Origin: Dongia_A sp039808885
GTDB taxonomy: Bacteria > Pseudomonadota > Alphaproteobacteria > Dongiales > Dongiaceae
Direction: 5' to 3'
DNA length: 64,000 bases
NCBI GenBank assembly: GCA_039808885.1
Contig: JBDHTX010000008.1
Coordinates: 1-64,000 of the forward strand
Shown: piece after piece, positions 9,286 through 17,466 of the stretch
How positions within the stretch are numbered: position 1 is the stretch's first letter
How the letters are laid out: each line of letters begins with the position of its first letter
The notes under the pieces: generated by a model
What the model saw: only the letters and a program-made list of their open reading frames with translations
Database searches by the model: none
What the model was told of the DNA's origin: nothing
Made by a program: the position numbers and the translations under genes

Positions 9286-9834
9286 GTGCAGATCACCGAC
9301 CTTGCCCTGCCGGACGTGAAGCTGATCCAGCTGAAGGTGCATCGCGACCAGCGCGGCAGCTTCGCCGAGACTTATCGCGAGGCGGATTGGCGGCCGCTTC
9401 TGGGCGCCGCGCATTTCGTCCAGGACAACCTGTCGCGCTCGGCCGCCGCCGGCACGATCCGCGGCCTGCACTATCAGGTGCAACCCTTCGCCCAGGCCAA
9501 GCTGGTGCAGGTCCTGGCCGGCCGGATCTTCGACGTCGCCATCGACCTGCGGCGCGACTCGGCCAGTTTCGGGCGACATGTCGGTGTCGAGCTGGCGGCG
9601 GAGGAAGGCAGACAGGTCTTCGTGCCGGCGGGCTTCGCGCATGGCTTCATGACGCTGACCGCGGAATGCCTGGTCGCCTACAAGGTGACGGCGGGATACG
9701 AGCCGCAATCCGAGCGCGGCCTGGCCTGGGACGACCCGGATCTGGGGATCGCCTGGCCGGCAACCGGCACCCGCGTCCTTTCCCCGCGCGACCAGGCCTG
9801 GCCGCGGCTGAAGGACCAGGCGGATTTGTTCTAG
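9286..9834 (+). CDS. rfbC: dTDP-4-dehydrorhamnose 3,5-epimerase (RfbC/RmlC)
   Basis: Third enzyme of the dTDP-rhamnose pathway, a cupin-fold epimerase. Starting at the GTG at 9286 gives 182 residues, the normal size, and places the family start (xxITDLALPDVKLIQ) at residue 1; the frame is open about 100 bases further upstream with unrelated sequence. RGSFAETY (23-30), QDNLSRS, GTIRGLHYQ with catalytic His62, and FVPAGFAHGF (112-121) are all characteristic; Tyr138 in TAGYEP is the likely catalytic tyrosine. The stop overlaps the convergent gene by 4 bases. Confidence 0.93.
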   Translation: MQITDLALPDVKLIQLKVHRDQRGSFAETYREADWRPLLGAAHFVQDNLSRSAAAGTIRGLHYQVQPFAQAKLVQVLAGRIFDVAIDLRRDSASFGRHVGVELAAEEGRQVFVPAGFAHGFMTLTAECLVAYKVTAGYEPQSERGLAWDDPDLGIAWPATGTRVLSPRDQAWPRLKDQADLF

Positions 9835-10715
9835 ACCAGGAACAGCAGCAGGCCGAGCAGCGCCACGCCGGCGACCGCGGCGGCCATCGCCGGCTTGAGC
9901 CAGGGCTTCTTCGGCGGCACGCGTTCGCCCCAATCGTCCTGGCGATCGCGGCTATCCTCGACCAGTTCGCCCATGGCGCGGACGATCCTGGTGGCGCGCA
10001 GGTCCCGGCCCAGCTTCTCCAGGCCGAGGGTGGCGGTTTCCAGGCCCAGGTCGCTGCGCGAAATTTCCAGCTGCTCGGCCGCTTCCTCCAGCTGATGGAC
10101 GATCTCGCCTTCGGGCTTCTCGCGGTCCTTCAGCATCACGTATTCGCCCGGCGCCGGCCGCGTGGCGATGCCGTCGAAGGCGTTGTCCAGCACGATCTTG
10201 GTGAACTTCGTCTCCAGCTTTTCGGTCTTCTCGCGCGAGGCGCGGGCGGATTTCTTCTTGCCGGACAGCAGCGAGGAAGCGACGCGCATCATGTCGACGC
10301 GGCCATTGAGCTGGTCGGCGGCGCCTTCGACCATGGCGATGAACTCGCCGTCATCGGCCAGCACCGGGGCGGTCGCCATCAGCTCGGCGCTGGCGGCGGT
10401 ATTGGCATTGTCGGCGGCGATCATCAGCCACCAGCGCTCGGATTCATTCGAGCGCTTGGCGATCATGTAGAACTGCCGCGGCTCCGGCTCGCAGGTCAGC
10501 AGCTTGGCGGCGGTCAGGCCCATCTCGCGGCCGCCATAGATGCGGGCGATGCAGCGGCGAAAAGCGGCGCGCTGCTCGGGAACGACGAAGTCGATGAAGG
10601 CGCGCTCGGTGATGTCGCGGAGCGCCACGCCGAAATGCTGGGCGGTCATCCCGCGCGCATCGTGAATCCTGGTCGAGTGGTCGATCAGCAGGGAAAGATC
10701 CCAGGTATCGATCAT
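9831..10715 (-). CDS. Hypothetical protein, PAS-like N-terminus and C-terminal membrane anchor
   Basis: A 294-residue protein. The first roughly 130 residues look PAS-like (short ligand-sensor fold, 'HDARGMTAQHFGVALRDIT', 'ERWWLMIAADN'), which is a weak inference. A charged, mostly helical middle follows (about 150-260; KKKSARASREKTEKLETKF and an EEAAEQLEISRSDLGLE coiled-coil-like stretch). It ends in a single hydrophobic helix (about 275-294: AMAAAVAGVALLGLLLFLV) with nothing after it, so it looks tail-anchored with the bulk in the cytoplasm. It is monocistronic and overlaps the rfbC stop by 4 bases. No known function; possibly an inner-membrane regulator of the polysaccharide genes. Confidence 0.6.
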   Translation of the reverse strand: MIDTWDLSLLIDHSTRIHDARGMTAQHFGVALRDITERAFIDFVVPEQRAAFRRCIARIYGGREMGLTAAKLLTCEPEPRQFYMIAKRSNESERWWLMIAADNANTAASAELMATAPVLADDGEFIAMVEGAADQLNGRVDMMRVASSLLSGKKKSARASREKTEKLETKFTKIVLDNAFDGIATRPAPGEYVMLKDREKPEGEIVHQLEEAAEQLEISRSDLGLETATLGLEKLGRDLRATRIVRAMGELVEDSRDRQDDWGERVPPKKPWLKPAMAAAVAGVALLGLLLFLV

Positions 10716-10806
10716 GGTCGCGCGGCCCCCGACCGCCCTGTTGGCACCTCCGCAACAGCTACGCCCAAGGAGTTAAGGCTTGGTTAGAATTGCCGCCCGG
10801 CTAGGC

Positions 10807-11736
10807 CTATGATCCCAGGAGGCCGGCCTGGCGGGCGATCCAGTGCAGCGCGCCCGGCAGGACGGCCGCGTTGTCGAAGCCCTGGAGCTTCAGGCCAAGC
10901 TGCGCCGCCGCGCTGCCATAGCGCGCGATCATGCCGGCCGAGCCGATGCAGACCACGCCGCTCGCGCCGCATTCCGGCCAGGCCGCCATCGCATCGCGGA
11001 TCTCGGTCCCGACCAGCAGGCCGGAGAGGTAGCTGCGCGGCGCCGCGCCGCTCAGCCGGTTGAACAGCGAAAGCGAGCGCACGCTGAACACCCGGTTCAG
11101 CAATTGCGCGTTCCTGGCGGCGTCGACCCCTTTGGCGAAGGCGCCCGCGTCCTCGCCGGAGCCCGACATCAACTGCGCCAGGGTGCCGGATTTGCACAGC
11201 AGGTCGAACAGTTCCCCGGTCAGATAGGTGCGGAAGGAAAGCAAGGTCCCATCGCCGACCCGCGCCCATTTGCTGTGCGTCCCAGGCAGCAGGAAAAGCC
11301 GGCTCCCGGCATGGCCGGCCAGCAGGGCGCCCAGCACCTGGCATTCCTCGCCCCGCATCACTTCCGGCTGCACCGGATCGTCCTGGCTCAATCCCGGCAC
11401 GATCCAGCATCCGCTGCCGCGGCCGATCTCGCCGGCCTTGGCGAGGTGCTTTGCCAGGTCGGTCAGCGGCAGCGGGACAGGCTGATAGGGCACTTCGACC
11501 CAGCCGAGGCGGCTGCCGATCATGCCCGCCATGATGACGGGAGCGCCGGGCGCCGCGGCCAGCCAGGTGTCGAGGAAGGCGGCAAGGGAGTCGGCGAAGC
11601 GGCGATCGGCATGAGCCAGCAGACCAAGGGCATCGGCGCGCTGGTCCAGGACGCCGCCATCGGGCCCCAGGGCCCAGGCGCGACGGTTGCTGCTGCCCCA
11701 ATCGACGGCGATGCAGGCGATGGAAGACTTGCTCAT
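10807..11736 (-). CDS. dgoK: 2-dehydro-3-deoxygalactonokinase (DgoK-like)
   Basis: Phosphorylates 2-keto-3-deoxy-D-galactonate at O-6 in the De Ley-Doudoroff galactose/galactonate route. The 309-residue protein begins with the sugar-kinase phosphate-1 motif IAVDWGSSNRRAW and contains the DgoK hallmark LPGTHSKWARV; IMAGMIGSRLGWVEVPY is also typical. I start at the ATG at 11736, 16 bases after the stop of the GguC-like gene; the frame extends upstream inside that gene without family similarity. The partner aldolase (DgoA) is not in the window. Expected to be co-regulated with the sugar transporter by the GntR gene at 17467. Confidence 0.85.
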   Translation of the reverse strand: MSKSSIACIAVDWGSSNRRAWALGPDGGVLDQRADALGLLAHADRRFADSLAAFLDTWLAAAPGAPVIMAGMIGSRLGWVEVPYQPVPLPLTDLAKHLAKAGEIGRGSGCWIVPGLSQDDPVQPEVMRGEECQVLGALLAGHAGSRLFLLPGTHSKWARVGDGTLLSFRTYLTGELFDLLCKSGTLAQLMSGSGEDAGAFAKGVDAARNAQLLNRVFSVRSLSLFNRLSGAAPRSYLSGLLVGTEIRDAMAAWPECGASGVVCIGSAGMIARYGSAAAQLGLKLQGFDNAAVLPGALHWIARQAGLLGS

Positions 11737-11752
11737 GGAGCGGCGGACCCGG

Positions 11753-12748
11753 TCAAAGACTGGCGACGCCACCATAGGTAAAGCCCGCCGCCTGCGGTGC
11801 CAAGCGGTTGCGCAGGGGCGCGCCGAACTCCGCCATCTCGATCTCGAAGACATCGCCCGGCTGGGTGCGGATGCCGTCGGCGAAGCTCAGGGTCGCGGTC
11901 CCGAAATAATGCACATGCAGATCGCCCGGGCGGCGGAACAGCGGGTATTTGAAATGGTGGAACTCCAGATTGGCGATGGTGTGGGACATGTTCGCCTCGC
12001 CGCTCAGGAACGGCTTGCGCCAGATGATCTCGTTGCCGCGGGAAATGCGGCTTTCGCCGGCAAGCTGCGGCGGCAGGTCGCCGGTGCGCAGCTCCGGCCC
12101 GATGGAGCAGTGGCGCAGCTTGGAATGCGCGAGATAGAGATAGTTCTGCCGTTCGGTCACGTGGTCGGAATATTCGTTGCCCAGCGCGAAGCCCAGGCGA
12201 TGCGGCGTGCCGTCGGGCCCGTTCAGGTAGATGCCGGCGATTTCCGGTTCCTCGCCGCCATCCAGCGCGAAGTCCGGCAGCGGCATATCGGCTTCCGGTG
12301 CCACGATGATGCTGCCGTCGCCCTTGTAGAACCATTCCGGCTGCACCCCGGCGCCGGCACCCTTCGGCTTGCCGCCTTCAAGGCCCCAGCGAAACATCTT
12401 CATGGAATCGGTGAGCTGCTCCACGTCGCCGGCCAGGTTCTTGTGCATCTTGTCGCGCGCATCGGCGCTGCCGAGATGGGTGAGGCCGGTGCCGGTGACG
12501 TAGCAATGCGCCGGATCCGGATGGTCGACCGGCGGCAGCACGCGCTTCTCGGCCAGCAGGACGGCATAGTTCAACTCCGGCCCGGCGCCCAGCGCGGCCG
12601 CCATCTGGTCCAGCGTGCGGTGCGCGGCGATCGCCTTGTTGGCCAGATCGATGGTGCTGCCGACATTGGGGATGGTCACCGCGCGGCCGTTTTCGATCCG
12701 CGCCACGGCGCGGCCGCCGCTCTCGGTCTTGAACTGGATGAGGCGCAT
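11753..12748 (-). CDS. gguC: GguC/AraD1-family FAH-fold protein
   Basis: A 331-residue protein of the fumarylacetoacetate-hydrolase superfamily, closest in character to the GguC/AraD1 group found beside ChvE-type sugar transporters in alphaproteobacteria. Telling segments are MRLIQFKTESGGRAVARIE at the start, 'GSADARDKMHKNL' with 'DSMKMFRWGLEGGKPKGAGAGVQPEWFYKGDG' in the middle, and the C-terminal FAH-like 'FADGIRTQPGDVFEIEMAEFG'. Family members are thought to act on 2-keto-3-deoxy sugar acids; the exact reaction here is unknown. AGGAAGGG precedes the ATG at 12748. It heads a leftward operon with dgoK, and an operator-like palindrome lies about 100 bases upstream. Confidence 0.82.
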   Translation of the reverse strand: MRLIQFKTESGGRAVARIENGRAVTIPNVGSTIDLANKAIAAHRTLDQMAAALGAGPELNYAVLLAEKRVLPPVDHPDPAHCYVTGTGLTHLGSADARDKMHKNLAGDVEQLTDSMKMFRWGLEGGKPKGAGAGVQPEWFYKGDGSIIVAPEADMPLPDFALDGGEEPEIAGIYLNGPDGTPHRLGFALGNEYSDHVTERQNYLYLAHSKLRHCSIGPELRTGDLPPQLAGESRISRGNEIIWRKPFLSGEANMSHTIANLEFHHFKYPLFRRPGDLHVHYFGTATLSFADGIRTQPGDVFEIEMAEFGAPLRNRLAPQAAGFTYGGVASL

Positions 12749-12848
12749 GCGACGGAACCCTTCCTGCCTGAAACAGCGTCGGTTAAGCGGACCCGGAAAC
12801 CGGGCGGCCCTCGGATAACATACCGAAGCGCGGCGCGGCAACGCGGTA

Positions 12849-12859
12849 TTGTATTATAA
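12849..12859. promoter_or_regulatory. Putative GntR-family operator (copy 1)
   Basis: Reads TTGTATTATAA: the half-site TTGTA is exact and the other half has one mismatch from TACAA. It matches the perfect palindrome in front of the GntR gene at 17401-17411. Placed about 100 bases upstream of gguC and about 225 upstream of the sugar-binding-protein gene, it could control both directions. Confidence 0.5.
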
Positions 12860-12972
12860 AAACCGTTGATCCCCGGCCCTTGGCGCTTTGCTGCGCCGCG
12901 ACATCCGGGCCCCGGCATGGCCCGCATCGCTTTCGGCGCATCGTAACGATTGAGGTTAATTGAGGTGAGTTA

Positions 12973-12989
12973 TGCCTGTGCCACAGGCA
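12973..12989. promoter_or_regulatory. Perfect 17-bp palindrome upstream of the sugar transporter
   Basis: TGCCTGTG-C-CACAGGCA is a perfect inverted repeat with a one-base centre, 10 bases upstream of a candidate -35 element for the transporter operon. It is the size of a dimeric repressor or activator site. No regulator is assigned; its core differs from the TTGTA-type site, suggesting a second input. Confidence 0.45.
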
Positions 12990-13083
12990 CAACTGCTGTT
13001 TACGCCGCGCCGAATGCGCGCCTATAGTGGCCGCAGGCACCCGTGCTCGACAGAGGTGCCGCGAAAATATCTGGGAGGATATC

Positions 13084-14181
13084 ATGACCCGAATGCTTGC
13101 TTCCGTGAGTATGGCCGTCGTGGCAGCCGCCTTCGCGGCGACGACGTTCACCGGCGCCGCCCAAGCGCAGGAAGGCACCATCGCCAAGGCGGTCGGCGGC
13201 TACACCTTCGAAGACGCCGCCAAAGAAGCCGAAGGCACGAAGAATTTTCATTCCGCCGACGGTCACCTCACCTTCGCCATTGTCACCCACACCGCCGGCA
13301 ACGGCTTCTTCGATCCGGTCTATGTCGGCGCGACTGTCGCCGGCAACATGATCGGCGCCAAGATCCTGCTGCTCGGCTCCGAATCCCCCACCGACGACCC
13401 GCAGCGCGAGATCGAGATCCTGAACCAGATCGTGCAGGACCCCACGATCGACGGCCTGATCATGACCACGCCGCAGGCCGGCGCCTACAACGACATCGTC
13501 AAGGCCGCGGAGAAGGCCGGCATCCCGGTCGCCACCACGAATTCCTTCGACGGCGGCCTGCTCGACCGCAGCGCGATCAGCCATACCGGGCAGGACGCCT
13601 CGGCGGCGGCGATCGGCGGCGAGGCGCTGGCGAAATGCGTGCTGGCCAAGGGCGTCGACAAGGGCACGATCATCCTGCCCTCCTCGACCGCCATGGGAAA
13701 TGTCGAGGTGAACAACCGCGTGACGGCGGCGTTCAACGCCGTGGTGAAGACCCTGAAGGACGCCGGCAAGCTGGAGAACTTCAAGGTCGATGCCGGGCCG
13801 GAGAATGTGGGCGTCGACGCCAACCCGCAGGACCCGGTGAATTCCATCGTGTCGCTGTTCGAATCGCGCGGCGACGTGGTCGGCGCCTTCACCGCCAACA
13901 ACGTCTTCACTCCGGCGCTGGCGAAGGCCGTCGCGCAGATGGGCAAGACCGGCGAGATCTGCGCCTATGGCTTCGATCTGGGCCCGGCGCAGCAGGACGC
14001 GATCCGCAGCGGCGACCTGACCGGCTCGCTCGGCCAGCAGCCGTTCCTGCAGGGCTTCTGGCCGGTGATGCAGCTCTATCTCCAGATCGACCGCGGCATT
14101 TCGGCGGCCAATCTGGACACCCGCGCCCAGCTGGTCACCAAGGAAACCGTCGAGAACGTCGGCAAGCGCTTCGAGAACTGA
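13084..14181 (+). CDS. Periplasmic sugar-binding protein (ChvE/RbsB type)
   Basis: A 365-residue ABC-transporter binding protein of the periplasmic-binding/LacI sugar family. A Sec signal peptide covers about residues 1-28 (MTRMLASVSMAVVAAAFAA..., AQA at the cleavage site). The mature part shows two Rossmann-like lobes with HTAGNGFFDPVYVGATVAG, PTDDPQREIEILNQIV and DGLIMTTPQAGAYNDIV, and the hinge-region GAFTANNVFTPALA. GGGAGGA before the ATG at 13084 fixes the start. It is the first gene of a transporter operon. With a GguC-like gene divergent to it, a ChvE-like role in aldose uptake is plausible, but the sugar cannot be read from sequence. Confidence 0.88.
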   Translation: MTRMLASVSMAVVAAAFAATTFTGAAQAQEGTIAKAVGGYTFEDAAKEAEGTKNFHSADGHLTFAIVTHTAGNGFFDPVYVGATVAGNMIGAKILLLGSESPTDDPQREIEILNQIVQDPTIDGLIMTTPQAGAYNDIVKAAEKAGIPVATTNSFDGGLLDRSAISHTGQDASAAAIGGEALAKCVLAKGVDKGTIILPSSTAMGNVEVNNRVTAAFNAVVKTLKDAGKLENFKVDAGPENVGVDANPQDPVNSIVSLFESRGDVVGAFTANNVFTPALAKAVAQMGKTGEICAYGFDLGPAQQDAIRSGDLTGSLGQQPFLQGFWPVMQLYLQIDRGISAANLDTRAQLVTKETVENVGKRFEN

Positions 14182-14205
14182 CCGGCACCGCATACGGCCC
14201 TGGGC

Positions 14206-14235
14206 ATCGCGGGAGGGTTTGACCCCTCCCGCGAT
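14206..14235 (+). promoter_or_regulatory. Strong intercistronic stem-loop
   Basis: ATCGCGGGAGGG, a six-base loop, then CCCTCCCGCGAT make a perfect 12-bp GC-rich stem 25 bases after the binding-protein stop. No T-run follows, so it is not a standard intrinsic terminator. Stem-loops here are common after binding-protein genes and raise their level over the permease by protecting the 3' end of the upstream message. Confidence 0.7.
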
Positions 14236-14280
14236 CCGGTCCAGGCTTGCCGCGTTGCGCAGCGGCCAGGCAGGAGCGCG

Positions 14281-16551
14281 ATGAGCGACATTTCCGCGAA
14301 CAGAATGGCACGCATGCCCACCCAGCTGGTGGGCGGCTGGGAGCTTGGCCTGCTGGTGCTGATGGCGCTGCTCTTCGCCATCGGCGCGCTGATCAACCCG
14401 GCCTTCTTCGGCAGCGGCGACGCGTTCCTGGCGATCCTGCGCGACACCGCGCGCTATGCCGTGGTCGCCGTGGGCATGACCTTCGTCATCGTGAACAAGG
14501 ATCTCGACCTGTCGGTCGGCTCGACCAACGGGCTGGTCGGCGTCGCCTTCTCGCTGCTCTTCGCGCCCAGCTTCGCCGATTGGGGGCCGTTGCCGGCGAC
14601 ATTGTTCTGCCTGGCGCTGGGCCTGCTGATCGGCCTGCTCAACGGCGTCCTGGTCACCATGCTGCGGGTGCCGTCCTTCATCGCGACGCTCACCATGCTG
14701 CTGATCGGGCGCGGCATCATCCTCGGCCTCACCGGCGGCAAGTCGATCGGCTACGCGGTGAAGGCGCGCGACTACCCGGGCTTCTTCCATCTGGGCGAGA
14801 CCAACGCCTTCGGCTTCAACAACCAGGTCCCGATCGCGCTGGCCGTGGTGGCGGTCGGCGCCGTCGTGCTGGCCAAGACGCGCTGGGGCTATGAGACCTT
14901 CGCCACCGGCGGCAACCAGCAGGCCGCCATCTATGCCGGCATCCCGACGCGCTGGGTGCGCATCCGCGCCTACCTGATCTCCTCGCTCTGCGCCACCATC
15001 GCCGGCCTGATGTCGATCACCCAGGACAAGGGCGTCACCGCGCAGGCCGGCCTCTCCTCCGAGCTCATCGTCATCGCCGCCGTCATCATCGGCGGCGCCT
15101 CGATCCTGGGCGGCCGTGGGCGGGTCGTCGGCGCCTGTCTCGGCGCCATGCTGACCGTGGTCATCGACAAGGTCCTGCGCGAAGGCTGGCCGACCACGCG
15201 GGTGATCCAGATCGACGGCCAGGACGTGACCGTCAACGCCATCAGCCAGCTGCCGGTGGGCGCGGTTCCGGCGCTGCTCGGCGCCCTGCTGCTGCTGGCG
15301 GTGCTGGTGGAGCCATACGTGATCCGCCGCCGGGTGCCGGAGCGGCTTTGGGCCTGGCTGCGGCGCAAGGCGCCGCCGCCGGTCCTGGAATCCGGCGGCG
15401 TCGCCATCGAGGGCGTGCAGACCAGGGGCACGGTGACCAGCGACAAGGCGTTGACCGCGCGCGGCTTTGGCAGGTTCCTGGCGCGGCGCGACGCGCTCGC
15501 CATCATCCTCACTGTCGTGCTGTGGCTGGTGGGGCTCTGGCTGCGGCCGGATTACTGGTGGAACCTGCAGAACAGCTTCGCCATCCTGCTCAACTACACG
15601 GAGCTGGCGCTGCTTTCCATCGGCCTGACCTATGTCATCGCCGCCGGCGACATCGACCTCTCGGTCGGCGCGGTGCTCGCCCTGGCGGGTGCGGCCACCG
15701 CCTTCTTCATGAAGGTGCTGGGCTTCGACCCCATGGTGGCGGTGTTCATGGGGCTCATCGCCGGCAGCGCCGCGGGGCTGCTCAACGCGCTGATCACCGT
15801 CGGCTTCGGGCTGCCGTCCTTCATCGCCACGCTGGGCATGTTCTACATCGCGCGCGGCGCCGCGGCCTGGATCGTCGCCGGGCAGCAGCTGACCGGGTTC
15901 CCGGAAAGCTTCAACCTGCTGGGCCGCAAGCTGGCGGACATCTTCGGCCATTTCGGCATCGAGATTCCGCCCGGCCCGCTGCGGCTGGTAAGCGAGGCGG
16001 TCAGCGTGCAGACCCTCTGGATGCTGCTGGTTGCCGCGCTCGCCGCCGTGGTGCTGGCGCTGACGCCGTTCGGGCAGATGATCTACGCCACCGGCGGCAA
16101 CCGCCGGGCCGCCGATTACGCCGGCATCAACACCCGGCGGGTGCGATTCATCTCGCTGATGTTCTCGGCGCTCTGCGCCACCATGGCGGGGATCATCTAC
16201 ACCGCCTTCTTCCGCAGCTTCAACCCGACCGCCGGCCAGTTCCGCGAGCTCGACGCCATCGCCGCCGTCATCATCGGCGGCGGCTCGATCTTCGGCGGCT
16301 ACGGCACCATCATCGGCTCGCTGGCGGGTGCTGCCGTCATCACCTTGATCCGCGCCCTGCTGCAGCTCAACATCATCCTGGGCGAGGGCAAGTCCTTCGT
16401 CATGCCGCAGCACTGGGTCAACGTCTTCACCGGCCTGATCCTGATCGTCGCCGTGCTGATCGACATCTGGCTGCGCCAAGCCGATCTACTGGCGGCGTTG
16501 CGGCGGCGCCTGCGCCTTGGAAGAAGCAAACCGGGGTTGGAACATGCCTGA
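14281..16551 (+). CDS. Sugar ABC transporter permease, two RbsC-like units fused
   Basis: A 756-residue membrane protein made of two consecutive BPD_transp_2 (RbsC/XylH-type) permeases. Each half carries the family marks: NKDLDLSVGS and AGDIDLSVGA, SFIATL twice, and the cytoplasmic ATPase-contact region ATGGNQQAAIYAGIPTRWVR in half one and ATGGNRRAADYAGINTRRVR in half two. A basic linker around residues 345-400 joins them. Normally such permeases are separate chains of about 320-350 residues that dimerise; here the dimer is in one polypeptide. The downstream ATPase gene starts 8 bases inside this gene. The sequence reads through with no frameshift, so the fusion appears genuine. Confidence 0.88.
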   Translation: MSDISANRMARMPTQLVGGWELGLLVLMALLFAIGALINPAFFGSGDAFLAILRDTARYAVVAVGMTFVIVNKDLDLSVGSTNGLVGVAFSLLFAPSFADWGPLPATLFCLALGLLIGLLNGVLVTMLRVPSFIATLTMLLIGRGIILGLTGGKSIGYAVKARDYPGFFHLGETNAFGFNNQVPIALAVVAVGAVVLAKTRWGYETFATGGNQQAAIYAGIPTRWVRIRAYLISSLCATIAGLMSITQDKGVTAQAGLSSELIVIAAVIIGGASILGGRGRVVGACLGAMLTVVIDKVLREGWPTTRVIQIDGQDVTVNAISQLPVGAVPALLGALLLLAVLVEPYVIRRRVPERLWAWLRRKAPPPVLESGGVAIEGVQTRGTVTSDKALTARGFGRFLARRDALAIILTVVLWLVGLWLRPDYWWNLQNSFAILLNYTELALLSIGLTYVIAAGDIDLSVGAVLALAGAATAFFMKVLGFDPMVAVFMGLIAGSAAGLLNALITVGFGLPSFIATLGMFYIARGAAAWIVAGQQLTGFPESFNLLGRKLADIFGHFGIEIPPGPLRLVSEAVSVQTLWMLLVAALAAVVLALTPFGQMIYATGGNRRAADYAGINTRRVRFISLMFSALCATMAGIIYTAFFRSFNPTAGQFRELDAIAAVIIGGGSIFGGYGTIIGSLAGAAVITLIRALLQLNIILGEGKSFVMPQHWVNVFTGLILIVAVLIDIWLRQADLLAALRRRLRLGRSKPGLEHA

Positions 16552-17335
16552 AGAGATACTGCCGGAGCCCGCGGTCCCGATCGTCGAGATGCGCCGGATC
16601 AACAAGGCGTTCGGCGCCGTGCAGGCGCTGAACGAGGTCGATCTGCGGCTCTATCCGGGCGAGATCCTGGGCCTGGTCGGCGACAATTCCGCCGGCAAGT
16701 CGACCCTGATGAAGATCCTGACCGGGGCCTATCACCGCGATTCCGGCGAGGTCCTGGTGGCGGGCGCCGCGACCAGCTTCCGGAGCCCGCATGAAAGCCG
16801 CGGCGCCGGCATCGAGATGATCTACCAGGACTTCGCGCTGTGCGGAAACATGGATGTGGGGCAGAACATCTTCCTCGGCCGGTGGCCGCGCAAGGGATTG
16901 TTCGTCGATCGCAAGACCATGTACGCGGAAGCGAGCAGCGTGCTGAAGCGGCTGAAGGTCGACGTCAATTCGGTCTATCAGCGGGTCGAGAGCCTGTCGG
17001 GCGGGCGCCAGCAATCCGTCGCCATCGCCCGCGCCATCTCCTTCGAGCCGCGCGTGGTCATCCTCGACGAGCCGACGGCCAACCTCTCGGTCATGGCCAC
17101 CGAGCGGCTGCTGGAGACGATGCTGGAGCTGAAGCGGCACAATGTCGCGCAGATCATCATCTCGCACCGCCTGCAGGACATCTTCGCCGTCGGCGACCGG
17201 GTGATGGTGCTGAAGCGCGGCGAGAATGTCGGCGAACGCTGGATCAAGCAGTCGAGCGAGCAGGAGGTGCTCGAGGTCATCGTTTCCGGCCGGCGCGAGA
17301 CGGCGCCCCGGGACGCGGGCGGCGCACGGCCCTAG
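16544..17335 (+). CDS. Sugar ABC transporter ATP-binding protein, single domain
   Basis: A 263-residue ATPase energising the fused permease. Walker A is GDNSAGKST (the family usually has GENGAGKST), the Q-loop is in MIYQDFAL, the signature is LSGGRQQ, Walker B is VVILDEPTANLS, and the switch His is in IIISHRL. Most ribose/xylose-type ATPases are double-domain proteins of about 500 residues; this one is a single half, as in FrcA-like and GguA-half systems. The ATG at 16544 overlaps the permease end by 8 bases. A further upstream frame start exists but lies deeper in the permease gene. Confidence 0.88.
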   Translation: MPEEILPEPAVPIVEMRRINKAFGAVQALNEVDLRLYPGEILGLVGDNSAGKSTLMKILTGAYHRDSGEVLVAGAATSFRSPHESRGAGIEMIYQDFALCGNMDVGQNIFLGRWPRKGLFVDRKTMYAEASSVLKRLKVDVNSVYQRVESLSGGRQQSVAIARAISFEPRVVILDEPTANLSVMATERLLETMLELKRHNVAQIIISHRLQDIFAVGDRVMVLKRGENVGERWIKQSSEQEVLEVIVSGRRETAPRDAGGARP

Positions 17336-17400
17336 GTCGGAAATCCGGGGCCGCGGCGCCGGACCAGTGCGGCCAATGGCCCCGGCAGGCATCGCCTAAT

Positions 17401-17411
17401 TTGTATTACAA
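17401..17411. promoter_or_regulatory. Putative autoregulatory GntR operator (copy 2)
   Basis: TTGTA-T-TACAA is a perfect palindrome, extended to TTTGTATTACAAA at 17400-17412, 55 bases before the GntR/FadR gene. The half-site and spacing look like the sites bound by FadR-subfamily regulators such as E. coli DgoR. A one-mismatch copy lies in front of gguC-dgoK. The location suggests autoregulation. Confidence 0.65.
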
Positions 17412-17466
17412 AAAGCGGGAGCCTGTGCTAGGTTCGCAGACCAATGTCATACACGCCGATCAGGTG

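Larger units (their letters stand above)
12749..13083. promoter_or_regulatory. Divergent control region between gguC-dgoK and the sugar transporter
   Basis: This 335-base space holds no convincing gene. It contains an imperfect TTGTATTATAA site (12849-12859), a perfect 17-base palindrome (12973-12989) and a candidate promoter, TTTACG (12999-13004), 18 bases, TATAGT (13023-13028), pointing toward the sugar-binding-protein gene. GGGAGGA lies just before that gene's ATG. The A/T-rich patch at 12847-12862 stands out from the surrounding GC-rich DNA. Confidence 0.45.

Noticed and set aside
14206..14235. Intrinsic terminator after the sugar-binding protein gene
   Set aside because: Perfect stem but no T-run, and the operon must continue into the permease; treated as an mRNA-stabilising hairpin.
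13000..16479. A 1159-codon minus-strand frame opposite the sugar transporter genes
   Set aside because: It is Asp/Gln/His/Arg-rich with no domain and lies antisense to genes with full family signatures; a GC-rich codon shadow.
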